DNA of 64,000 bases from Pseudomonas putida (GTDB lineage: Bacteria > Pseudomonadota > Gammaproteobacteria > Pseudomonadales > Pseudomonadaceae). Where the stretch lies: contig NZ_JAETZZ010000002.1 of the NCBI RefSeq assembly GCF_022627325.1, positions 248,001 to 312,000 of the forward strand. The letters are read 5' to 3'. This document shows positions 38,747 to 46,326 of the stretch, one piece after another. A program made the position numbers and the translations under genes. The notes below the pieces were generated by a model that was not told where the DNA came from, ran no database searches, and was given only the letters and a program-made list of their open reading frames with translations. Within the stretch, counting starts at the first letter, position 1; every line of letters starts with the position of its first letter.

Positions 38747-39553
38747 TCAGTAGTAAGGCCGCGGTTGCTCATCCGCCTTGTTCAATACCGCCCCGATCAG
38801 GTTCGCTGTCGCCAGATGATGCAGGCAATCCTCGATGTCCTTCTTGCTGTTCACCCCATTGGCCACCACCAGCAGCACACAGTCGAACTTCGGCAAGACG
38901 GTCAATGCATCGTCGGAACTCAACAGCGGTGGCAGATCGAAAATGCAGATGCGCGAGTCGTAGCGGTCGCGCAGGTCGCTGATCAGGCTGTTGACCTTGG
39001 GCGATGACAACATCTCGGTGGACATCGGTATCGGTTCGCGCGTCGGCAACACCACGAACCGCGGCAAGGTCGGGTTGACCAGAACCTCTTCCAGCCAGGC
39101 CTCGCCTTTGAGGAGCTCGTTCAGCGCTTTGTCCATGGGCAGGCCAAGGCTACTGCCAACCCTGGGTCGGCGCAGGTCGAAGTCCACCAGCAATGCGGTC
39201 TTGGTGGTGTGGTGGGCGATGCTCATGGCCAGGTTGACAGCCAGTACCGTCTTGCCCGCCTCGGGTGTCGGCGACGTGATCGCCAACGTCCGCCAGCCGT
39301 TTTCTTCCATGGCCTGCAACACTTGCGTGCGCAGCAGGTCGATGGCCCCGCTCATGTTCGAGTTCTTGTTGTAGGAGACGATCCGGTTGCGTTCCAGGTG
39401 CTCCGCCCGCAGCGGCACCACCTTGGTCTGCACGTAGTCGAATTGCCCCAAGGCTTCGGGCTGCTGCGGCACGAGCGGCGCCTTTGGCGTTTCAGCGGGA
39501 GAGGGAGAAACCTGATGAATGTTCTTTCCGATAGCCGGCGTAATTCTGTCCAT
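38747..39553 (-). CDS. Bacterial tyrosine kinase (CpsD/Wzc kinase-domain type)
   Basis: A 268-residue P-loop kinase. The Walker A' region is ITSPTPEAGKTVLAVNLAMSIA near 95-116, Walker B-like LLVDFDLRRPRVGSSLGLP near 122-140, and IFDLPPLLSSDDAL near 200-213. It ends RPYY, a minimal tyrosine tail (longer clusters are usual). It is the stand-alone kinase partner of the chain-length protein encoded 12 bases upstream, as in CapA/CapB pairs. The MSTEMLSSPKVNSLISDLRDRYDSRICIFD stretch recalls the kinase subtype found in PEP-CTERM exopolysaccharide loci; that subtype call is from memory. Confidence 0.85.
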   Translation of the reverse strand: MDRITPAIGKNIHQVSPSPAETPKAPLVPQQPEALGQFDYVQTKVVPLRAEHLERNRIVSYNKNSNMSGAIDLLRTQVLQAMEENGWRTLAITSPTPEAGKTVLAVNLAMSIAHHTTKTALLVDFDLRRPRVGSSLGLPMDKALNELLKGEAWLEEVLVNPTLPRFVVLPTREPIPMSTEMLSSPKVNSLISDLRDRYDSRICIFDLPPLLSSDDALTVLPKFDCVLLVVANGVNSKKDIEDCLHHLATANLIGAVLNKADEQPRPYY

Positions 39554-39565
39554 CGCTGCGCTTCC

Positions 39566-41134
39566 CTATTCAAACCGAGCCATAGCTTTAAACAGCAAGA
39601 GGTCCAGTGGCATGTAGAACACATGGACGACCACCATCAGCATAGCAATCAGTAACAACCCGGCGCTGGCCAGCAGCACCCGCCACTTGCGGCGCCTGGC
39701 TACATCGGCCTGGGTGGAAATGTACGGCACGGCCACCAGCACGCGCTTGCCCAGCACGCTTTCCAGGGCACCGACACCGCGGATACGCTGGTTGAGCATT
39801 TCCAACAGCATCACCAGCCCGCCACCCACTGCCGGCGCCAACACCAGGCCCAATGCGACAATTTTCTTGCGGTTGGGCTTGACCGGTTTTTCCGGCATCA
39901 AAGGCGGCTCCAGCAGCACGAAGCGCTCGGCCTTGTTTTCCTGCTCCAGGCTTTCGGTGATCTTCGCGCCCATTTCCTTGTTGCGGATTTCCTCATACTT
40001 CTTGCGCGCGTTGTCATGGTCACGCATCAGCGTGACCAAGCCGCGCTCCACCTGCGGAGCCTCGAGAATATCGGCCTCATAGCCTTCCATCTTGGCCGTC
40101 AGCTGCCGTTTCTGTTCAGCAAGCGATGCGATGCGCGACTGAGTAGCCGCCATTTTGGTGCGTACCCTGGCAGCATCGAGATTCATGGCCGCCGCAGCGG
40201 CGATCCCCTTCTCGCCCGACGCCTTGAGCAGGTCGATCTTGCGTTTGACGGCCACCACATCGGGGTGCGCCGGGGTGTACCTGGTCAACAGCCGGGCATA
40301 CTCAGCCTTGAGGCTGGCCAGGTCCTGGGGTTGGTCCGCCGCGGCAGGCCTGCCGCCAGCCGCCTGCGCGGGCACCCCCGCATTGGCGGCCGCCAGTTCC
40401 AGCTCCAGGTAACGCAGCTCTTCCTGGGCGGCCTTGTAGTCACGATCGACCTCGCGGAACTCCAGCTCCGAGCGCGACAACATGCTCATGCGCAACTGCT
40501 GGTTCTCAGGCAAGGCATTGGCGTGCGCCTGCTTGAAATCCGCCAGCTTGTTCTCGAGTGCAGCCAACTCGGCGCCCAGCTTGTTCGCCTCTTGGGTAAG
40601 GAATTCGGTGGTCTCGGTTGCCCGTTCGGTGCGCTGCTTCATGTTTTCGTTGAGAAACAGCGTCACCAGTTCGTCGGCCACCTCCTTGGCAACTTCAGGG
40701 CGCTTGTCCTCGTACGAAACCGTGAACGCGACCGTCGCCTCGCCACGGCCTTTGACATAGGTACTGAGCGTGGCCACGGCGATCGCGCTGCGCATCTGCT
40801 CGATCTTGTCGGTTTCACTGAAGCGCCTGCCCTTGTCGGCGAACAGGTTGTACTTGTCGATGATCTTCAGCAGGTTCTCGCGGGTCATGACGCGCTGACG
40901 AATGACCTCGATGCGCTCATCGGCAAAACTGTTGTTGTTGGCCGAGACCAGCTCCGGGGAAATCTGCTGCGACTCCACCAGGATGGTGCCGGTCGACTGG
41001 TAAAGGGGCGGCACCGTGACGGCCACCCCGATGGTTGCCGCAATCACGACCACGATGCTCACCCCCAGCAACAAGGCGCGGTCCTTGATGATGGCGATGT
41101 AATCTTTAAGGGAAAGCTCGTAGTCCGATTTCAT
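39566..41134 (-). CDS. Wzz/GumC-like polysaccharide chain-length regulator
   Basis: A 522-residue polysaccharide co-polymerase. A membrane helix at about 17-40 follows SLKDYIAIIKDRALLLG; the periplasmic part is largely coiled coil (about 160-390) with a GNVR-like region, and a second helix is near 420 (IVALGLVLAPAVGGGLVMLLEM); an extra hydrophobic segment lies near the C-terminus (LLASAGLLLIAMLMVVVHVF, about 490). No kinase domain is fused; the kinase is the next gene. ATG 41134 is preferred over GTG 41143. The layout matches the chain-length proteins of exosortase-linked loci. Confidence 0.87.
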   Translation of the reverse strand: MKSDYELSLKDYIAIIKDRALLLGVSIVVVIAATIGVAVTVPPLYQSTGTILVESQQISPELVSANNNSFADERIEVIRQRVMTRENLLKIIDKYNLFADKGRRFSETDKIEQMRSAIAVATLSTYVKGRGEATVAFTVSYEDKRPEVAKEVADELVTLFLNENMKQRTERATETTEFLTQEANKLGAELAALENKLADFKQAHANALPENQQLRMSMLSRSELEFREVDRDYKAAQEELRYLELELAAANAGVPAQAAGGRPAAADQPQDLASLKAEYARLLTRYTPAHPDVVAVKRKIDLLKASGEKGIAAAAAMNLDAARVRTKMAATQSRIASLAEQKRQLTAKMEGYEADILEAPQVERGLVTLMRDHDNARKKYEEIRNKEMGAKITESLEQENKAERFVLLEPPLMPEKPVKPNRKKIVALGLVLAPAVGGGLVMLLEMLNQRIRGVGALESVLGKRVLVAVPYISTQADVARRRKWRVLLASAGLLLIAMLMVVVHVFYMPLDLLLFKAMARFE

Positions 41135-41154
41135 GGTGGCCACCCGTGCGAGAG

Positions 41155-42270
41155 TCAGATGTCGGGATATCTGTACGTCAACGTCAATCCGGCAATGGTC
41201 GCGTCAGCATCGGGCAAGCCGTCTTGCTGGCGCTGCTTGTACATCAACGAGAAACGCAGGTCCCAGGCCGGTGAGAATGCGCGGCTGGCCCACACGCCAT
41301 AGGTTTGCAAGGTGTTTGGCGACACCCCTTTGCTGTCCTGCCAGGAGGCATCCACACCTACGCGGTCGAGCTCGGTGACCAGGTAGCTCCAGCTGCCGCG
41401 CACCATGTCGAGCTCGGCAAAGCCGCCCTCGGCGTTGGCTACGGTGCTGCGCTCAGCGCTGAAGCTGGCGTCGGCACGTTCACCCCGGTAGAACAGCGAC
41501 ATGCCACCTTCACCGCGGCGCCCGCCGCCAGACCCCGTGGTCTTGTTGACGCCGACATGCACCTCGCCTTCGAACCGTTCGGAAAAACGGTGCCTGACGC
41601 CGATGTTCGGGCTGTAGCTGTTGGAAGACACTGCGGTGGTATCGTCCTGCGGCTCATAACGCCTGGCGTCGAAACCGGTGATGATGTCGGTGCGCTCACT
41701 CCAGGCGTAGGTCCACGTCGATGTGTTGTACAACTCGTCGTAACCGGTCAGCGAACTGATGTCATAACGGGCATGCGAATAGGTAAGGACGTTGGCCAGC
41801 GTACTGCGCTCGGTCACCGCACTGCTCCAGTTGCCCTCGAGCGTGGACATCTTCTGGGTGCCGTCGGTGGTGACCACACCGGTGTCCTGCACCGCACCGG
41901 ACAGCGTGGAGCTTTCCTCGTAACGCGCCAGCAAACCGAAGCCTCCGGTCTGGGTTTCGCGCTGCCACCCCAGGCTCAACTTGGGGTCTTCTCGGTCATC
42001 GACGATCGACCGATCGGATGAGCGCAGCACGTTGACACCCAGGCCCAGACGCAACTGGTCGCGGTCGAACTGACCGATCAGGCTGTAGTCGGGCGCAATG
42101 ATGGTACGCGTCACACCTTCCTCCTCGGACGTCAGGAGCAACGGGTTGCTGTCGTACTCGACAGACGTGGGCACCACGACTGAAGACTGCCAAATGGCGG
42201 CGTGAACCACCCCAGACAACGGCAACATCATCATTGCCGTTGCAATATGCGTTGGTCTAAAAATAGGCAC
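41155..42270 (-). CDS. Outer-membrane beta-barrel protein of the exopolysaccharide locus
   Basis: A 371-residue protein with a signal peptide ending GVVHA-A (about residue 25) and alternating aromatic/polar beta strands throughout, ending YRYPDI. VEYDSNPLLLTSEEEGVTRTIIAPDYSLIGQFDRDQLRLGLGVNVLRSSD near 37-87 matches what I remember of the TIGR03016-type barrel proteins associated with PEP-CTERM exopolysaccharide clusters. It may form or gate the export pore across the outer membrane. The start is GTG at 42270, the only choice giving a normal signal peptide. Confidence 0.8.
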   Translation of the reverse strand: MPIFRPTHIATAMMMLPLSGVVHAAIWQSSVVVPTSVEYDSNPLLLTSEEEGVTRTIIAPDYSLIGQFDRDQLRLGLGVNVLRSSDRSIVDDREDPKLSLGWQRETQTGGFGLLARYEESSTLSGAVQDTGVVTTDGTQKMSTLEGNWSSAVTERSTLANVLTYSHARYDISSLTGYDELYNTSTWTYAWSERTDIITGFDARRYEPQDDTTAVSSNSYSPNIGVRHRFSERFEGEVHVGVNKTTGSGGGRRGEGGMSLFYRGERADASFSAERSTVANAEGGFAELDMVRGSWSYLVTELDRVGVDASWQDSKGVSPNTLQTYGVWASRAFSPAWDLRFSLMYKQRQQDGLPDADATIAGLTLTYRYPDI

Positions 42271-42295
42271 TAGAGATTCTTATATATTGGAAGGG

Positions 42296-42853
42296 TCAAG
42301 GTACGACCAGCGTATCGCCAGCCTGAAGTTGGAAGTTGGTGGACATGTCGCGCCCAGAAACCAGATCCTTGTAGCGCACCGGCAATACCTTTTGTGAGGG
42401 GCCGCTGCCGCGGATGACCTTGATGGCACTTTCGTCGGCGAATTTGTCCATTCCACCCGACATGCTCAGCGCCTGAAGCACCGCCGTAGGGCCTGCCATG
42501 GGCACCGGCCCTGGCTTGATGACTTTGCCTTGCACATACACAAGGTTGCCCGCCGTGCCAGTGACGACGACGCTTACGTTGGGATCGGCCAGGTAGGGTT
42601 TCAGGCCGGCGGTGACCTTGGCGGCAACCGCCGTGACGTCCAGGCCTGCCACATCGATACGGCCTGCCAGAGGGAAGGTGATGCTGCCATCGGGCAGTAC
42701 GACGGTTTCCTGGCGAAGGGTGTCCTCCTGCCAGACCGAAATCAGCACCCTGTCACCGGGGCTGAGCAGATACGCCGAATTGCCTTGATCAGCAACACTG
42801 CTGCCGGACCAAGCCACCAATACGCAGAAGATGGAAATCAGCAAACGCGCCAT
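42296..42853 (-). CDS. Wza-like polysaccharide export protein, short and without lipobox
   Basis: A 185-residue periplasmic export protein. A signal peptide (about residues 1-21, VAWSGSSVADQ) has no lipobox cysteine. The Poly_export domain follows (LSPGDRVLISVWQEDTLRQETVVLPDGSITFPLAGRIDVAGLDV, about 30-75), then an SLBB-like domain (VYVQGKVIKPGPVPMAGPTAVLQALSMSGGM, about 105-137). Full Wza has more SLBB repeats and the C-terminal amphipathic helix that crosses the outer membrane; both are missing. The barrel protein downstream probably supplies the outer-membrane passage. GGAGGGAT precedes the ATG. Confidence 0.88.
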   Translation of the reverse strand: MARLLISIFCVLVAWSGSSVADQGNSAYLLSPGDRVLISVWQEDTLRQETVVLPDGSITFPLAGRIDVAGLDVTAVAAKVTAGLKPYLADPNVSVVVTGTAGNLVYVQGKVIKPGPVPMAGPTAVLQALSMSGGMDKFADESAIKVIRGSGPSQKVLPVRYKDLVSGRDMSTNFQLQAGDTLVVP

Positions 42854-43157
42854 CAGGGATCCCTCCGGCCTTGCGGCCCAGGTTCAAGAGCACTGAATGA
42901 GAACGACACAAAACCTCTCGCTCCACTTCGCAGCCGTTATCGCGCTGCGACGGCCTCAAGCATCCAGGAGGCCCTGTTACCGCAATGCCGCTTCGCCTGC
43001 CACTGCCAATTTGCGCCTGGGGCGACAGCTACTGGAATATAGCAACAGCTGTAAAATTGACAAGCGACTGATCCCGTCTTTGACCTAAACATCCGTTATC
43101 TAGCGTCAATTCACTGGCACCACGGATAAGTACTTCGTATTTGTAATAACAACGTCC
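42854..43157. other. Intergenic region upstream of the export operon
   Basis: About 300 bases, AT-richer toward the upper end. Apart from the promoter at 43036-43063 and the 5' leader it would give, I see no other gene, and no T-run hairpin that would separate it from the micro-protein gene upstream. Confidence 0.5.
43036..43063 (-). promoter_or_regulatory. Probable sigma-70 promoter of the export-gene operon
   Basis: On the minus strand TTGTCA (43063-43058), a 16-base spacer and TATATT (43041-43036) match the -35/-10 consensus at 5 of 6 bases each. The start of transcription would be near 43029, giving a leader of about 175 bases before the export-protein ATG at 42853. The leader holds no obvious ORF, so it is a candidate site for control. 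Confidence 0.55.
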
Positions 43158-43334
43158 TCAAATTTTCTTTCTGTTGGCAACTGCGACAAACCCGATTACT
43201 GCAAAGGCGAACACCCAGCCAGCCGTCGACAGGGGAACAATGTTTGTCTGGCTCATATAAGAGTCAGCCGCCCGTGCCGCCCCACTCAATAACACCAACA
43301 AAAAGATGGATTTGATGAACAGTGTTGAGCGCAT
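43158..43334 (-). CDS. 58-residue protein with signal peptide and VPLPA/PEP-CTERM-like C-terminal tail
   Basis: A 58-residue ORF with a strong ribosome site (TAGGAGG 6 bases before ATG 43334). Residues 1-23 are a classical signal peptide (basic start, ILLV-rich core, AARA). Only about 9 residues follow (DSYMSQTNI) before VPLSTAGW (33-40), a hydrophobic stretch (VFAFAVIGFVAVA) and a basic end, NRKKI. The plan V-P-x3-helix-RKK is that of exosortase-recognised sorting tails, nearest the VPLPA-CTERM variety. It lies between the GT61 gene and the export operon. A plain small double-spanning membrane protein is the alternative. I do not know a named homologue. Confidence 0.7.
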   Translation of the reverse strand: MRSTLFIKSIFLLVLLSGAARAADSYMSQTNIVPLSTAGWVFAFAVIGFVAVANRKKI

Positions 43335-43672
43335 GGTCCCCTCCTACGAAGAGGAAAATTTATTATGGTTTTTTGGCGGAGGAATGAATCGCTGTTGATT
43401 TGAGCTTATGGGCACGATGCCATTACGTCAACGTTCCGACACCATAATAAATCTCAATCGACCACCCCCTGATTAGTCAAATTTTCGACACGCAGAAGAT
43501 GCAGGCTCTTTTCAGGGTGGCTAACCTGTAGCAACTCATTGATATGGCGGAAAAAAGGGTTTTTCATCTGGGCTCCCAATGGCTCGCCTGCGGATAGACA
43601 CACCCAGGCGCGGCTTGAACGATGTGTTTCAAAGACGAGAAACAGTGCGAATCATTGCGCTTCGCGTCACGC
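43335..43672. other. AT-rich intergenic region upstream of the micro-protein
   Basis: About 340 bases, clearly more AT-rich than the window around it. It should carry the micro-protein promoter; TTGACG at 43424-43429 (minus strand) with an ATAAG downstream is a weak candidate. No RNA gene or further ORF with a good ribosome site is apparent. Confidence 0.4.
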
Positions 43673-44791
43673 TTATGACGGGAAAAGATCGAGGGTACGT
43701 TCGACCTCATCGATAGCGATCGTGAAGCCATCGCCCTGCGGCATACCGACCACAAAGCCGAAATGCTGATGGTCACGGTCCGTCAGGTACTTGTAGTAGC
43801 TGACGAAGCGGTTGGGCGGCTGCAGCGTCAGCAGCGAGCCACCTGAGCGCAGTACGTTGACGCCGTGAACCAGCTGGCTGCCTTCCACGCCGATCACCGT
43901 CCTGGCCCCCGCGCACGCCGCAACGATGGTCGGCACATCGCATTTGAGTGGGTCGATGACACGAAAGCCACGGTGCCTGCGCAGGTGTTCGGCGACCTCC
44001 AGTTCATTGCGCATGAACCGCAATTCCCCTTCACAGCCGCGCAGAATGAACACGCCGGGGTGCGTCACAGGGTCCACATGCGACAGCAACTTGTCGCCCA
44101 TGGCGCGGTAGCGCCGATGCCGGCTGCTGTTGTTGCTCACGTCATCGAACAGCACCAGTTCCTTGAAAAATGCGCTACGCAAGCGCAAGGGCTCCATGTC
44201 CAGCCACGCCTCGTAACCCGGGGCTTGAGTGAACAGTGGAAACCTGGCTGACGGTGCCGTGGTAACAGGGATGCCCTCGTTGCGCGCCAGTGCGTAGGTC
44301 GGGCAATTTTCCATCAACCAGGTACCGAACCACGTGTTGCCGTTTTGCGTGCAATACACGGCACCGCGCTCGATTTCGTAGTCCACCGTTACCCGCGGAA
44401 AGGTGCTGGGCTTCAACGACAGCCAGTGGGTGGCATCGTCTTTGTACAAAGCCCCGTCAATCAGCCACACATCCTTCAGCAGGTAGCCCCGTGTCGGGCC
44501 TTGCTGCGCACGGATACCGCCTTGCATGGTGCTGGCGGGGTGAACATGAGGGAAGAAACGCTTGGCCTCCCAGCCGGTCACACGCTCCAACTGGTTGGGC
44601 AGGAAAAACGCCGCTGGAGAGACGGTGGTCTCAGCGGGTGCAATGTCCCAGGTTTTAACCGCGCGAGTCTTTATGTCGATATCGGCTTTACGGGCAAGCC
44701 GCTTTCTCGCGATGTGTTTGTAGGCGGCCAGTGTCCAGGCAGTTTCGCTGGAGATCAGCGTCGAACTGAACTTAGAAATATCGCTACCCAT
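43673..44791 (-). CDS. Family 61 glycosyltransferase
   Basis: A 372-residue GT61-type (DUF563) protein. GAVYCTQNGNTWFGTWLMENCPTYALARNEG near 145-175 corresponds to the family N-W-H/F-W region. FILRGCEGELRFMRNELEVAEHLRRHRGFRVIDPLKCDVPTIVAACAGARTVIGVEGSQLVHGVNVLRSGGSLLTLQPP at about 250-328 contains the conserved R..N-E motif and the V-x-G-x-x-G-x-x-L-x-x nucleotide-binding region. It is probably a further transferase of the exopolysaccharide locus, though separate from the others. It starts with AAAGGGG before the ATG. Confidence 0.82.
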   Translation of the reverse strand: MGSDISKFSSTLISSETAWTLAAYKHIARKRLARKADIDIKTRAVKTWDIAPAETTVSPAAFFLPNQLERVTGWEAKRFFPHVHPASTMQGGIRAQQGPTRGYLLKDVWLIDGALYKDDATHWLSLKPSTFPRVTVDYEIERGAVYCTQNGNTWFGTWLMENCPTYALARNEGIPVTTAPSARFPLFTQAPGYEAWLDMEPLRLRSAFFKELVLFDDVSNNSSRHRRYRAMGDKLLSHVDPVTHPGVFILRGCEGELRFMRNELEVAEHLRRHRGFRVIDPLKCDVPTIVAACAGARTVIGVEGSQLVHGVNVLRSGGSLLTLQPPNRFVSYYKYLTDRDHQHFGFVVGMPQGDGFTIAIDEVERTLDLFPS

Positions 44792-44864
44792 GGAAAGCCC
44801 CTTTATAAGAGCGCCATAAAAGCTTGCAAGCGACGGCCTTATCCAGGCCGGCCTTGACGCTAAG

Positions 44865-46013
44865 TTAGTTGGACAACACCCTTTCCATCGTGGGCGGTGA
44901 TTTCAAGTTCGCATAGCGTTGACGCAAGTTCTCGAAGAACAATTCCCCCGAACTTTTAGCCCCATACAGGTATATCTTGTGCAAGCCGCCAAACACCATT
45001 TCGTGGTAGCGGCTGGCGAGCGCTTCATCACTGGACCCTTCCGGCAAACCGAGGTGCAGCGTCAACTTGTCGCCTTCGACCGCAAACAGCGGCGTGTCCC
45101 AAAGAAAACGCGCCACGCCCGTCTTGGGTAGCCGGATGAACATGTAAGCGTGGTTGCCCAGTGAGTCGATATCCCCCCCGCGCCGGCGTTTCCACTTCAA
45201 TAACCCATCGTCCGGGCGCGCCAGACAAAGGCCGATGTCGTAGTAGTCGAAGCCATTGGCCAAGGCCCACTCCAATGCCATGTAGGTGGTGATGGAGTTG
45301 ACCTCACGCAGTTTCTTGGCATCGGAAAACACGGCTTCGCAGTAACCGAAACGTAATGTGCTCCAGTAGCGCTTGCCCGCCCGGGTTATCTCACAGCCAA
45401 GGTGGCAGGCAACCACCTCGCCGTTCAACGTGATCAAGTCCAGGCGGCCAACACCCTTGGCCAGGCGGAACACTTCCTCTGTGGGAAACTGCGCCGCATG
45501 GATGCCTTGCCGTGCGCTGGCATACGGCCGCAGCAGATCACGGTCGGCCATGGCGATTTCGTCATCAGCCAGCGTTTGCCTCATCTCATAGAGCGGTCGG
45601 TTCTTGCGGATACTGCGGCGCAATTCACTGTCATAGCGCGCGGTGATATCGTCCAGCGAGCGCCCCAGCGGTACAACGGCACTCAGGTAGTGGGGAACGG
45701 ACAGCGCACCGAGGGTGGGTAACTCACTGACGACTACGCGGCTGGGCAAGCTGCCCGCCGAGCCCTCGGGTTGTGGTGCCTGCTGCTGCGCCTTGCCGCC
45801 TATCAACAGCTTGGCCATCTCGCGCTGTTGCTTTCGGCCGATGTACAGAATCTCGTAGGGGCTTTCCTGCTGCAGCCTGAACCGGGCGACCTCCCAATGC
45901 CAGAAGCACGCACGCCCCAGCATGTCGCGTAACACGTTTGAGACGGTTCTGATCTCGTAACGCAGCGAAGGCGAGATGAGTTTTCGAGCTACGGCCATCA
46001 TGTGCGCTTTCAT
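44865..46013 (-). CDS. GNAT/FemAB-like acyltransferase (BioF2/CelD type)
   Basis: A 382-residue protein with a GNAT_acetyltransf_6 (BioF2-like) fold. SLDDITARYDSELRRSIRKNRPLYEMR near 120-147 is the family hallmark, followed by VFRLAKGVGRLDLITLNGEVVACHLGCEI near 180-210 and MALEWALANGFDYYDIGLCLARPDDGLLKWKRRRGGDI near 245-283. FemAB-like members are recurrent in exosortase/PEP-CTERM polysaccharide loci, where they may acylate a sugar or carrier. It is the upstream-most gene of the minus-strand export block, 73 bases before the GT61 gene. Confidence 0.78.
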   Translation of the reverse strand: MKAHMMAVARKLISPSLRYEIRTVSNVLRDMLGRACFWHWEVARFRLQQESPYEILYIGRKQQREMAKLLIGGKAQQQAPQPEGSAGSLPSRVVVSELPTLGALSVPHYLSAVVPLGRSLDDITARYDSELRRSIRKNRPLYEMRQTLADDEIAMADRDLLRPYASARQGIHAAQFPTEEVFRLAKGVGRLDLITLNGEVVACHLGCEITRAGKRYWSTLRFGYCEAVFSDAKKLREVNSITTYMALEWALANGFDYYDIGLCLARPDDGLLKWKRRRGGDIDSLGNHAYMFIRLPKTGVARFLWDTPLFAVEGDKLTLHLGLPEGSSDEALASRYHEMVFGGLHKIYLYGAKSSGELFFENLRQRYANLKSPPTMERVLSN

Positions 46014-46326
46014 TTCTTCTTCGACGTCCTTTGAATTCCAACGGCCTTATCGGAAGAGAAGCGGGTTATTGCTCAAGACAGTGACGTAAGCGACTGATAT
46101 TCCGACAACATTGCCCCTTGCCGGCCTAACATTCAGTAACAATTTAAGATGCAAGCCCGCGCATTAGCAAGCGGCGTCTTGCAATCACCTGCCTTCATTT
46201 CATGACGTCAATTTTCTTTCCTGCACGGTTCTAGTCATTAATTACTGCAATGGGTAGTTAACTACCTCACCGCTGCGCTGCAAACGGTGCCTGCTACCGG
46301 CTCTTTCCCTCATGCAGGTACCGACG
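46014..46326. other. Divergent intergenic region with a 14-bp palindrome
   Basis: About 310 AT-rich bases between the acyltransferase and toxin-like genes. GGTAGTTAACTACC at 46253-46266 is a perfect 14-bp palindrome, about 60 bases before the toxin-like start, a likely operator position. TGACGTCA (46203-46210) is another short palindrome. No small ORF or RNA gene is supported. Confidence 0.45.

Noticed and set aside
19584..46013. Search for an exosortase or rhombosortase among the membrane proteins
   Set aside because: The membrane proteins are a flippase, a polymerase/ligase, glycosyltransferases, a sugar transferase and a phosphoethanolamine transferase; none has the eight-helix sortase layout.
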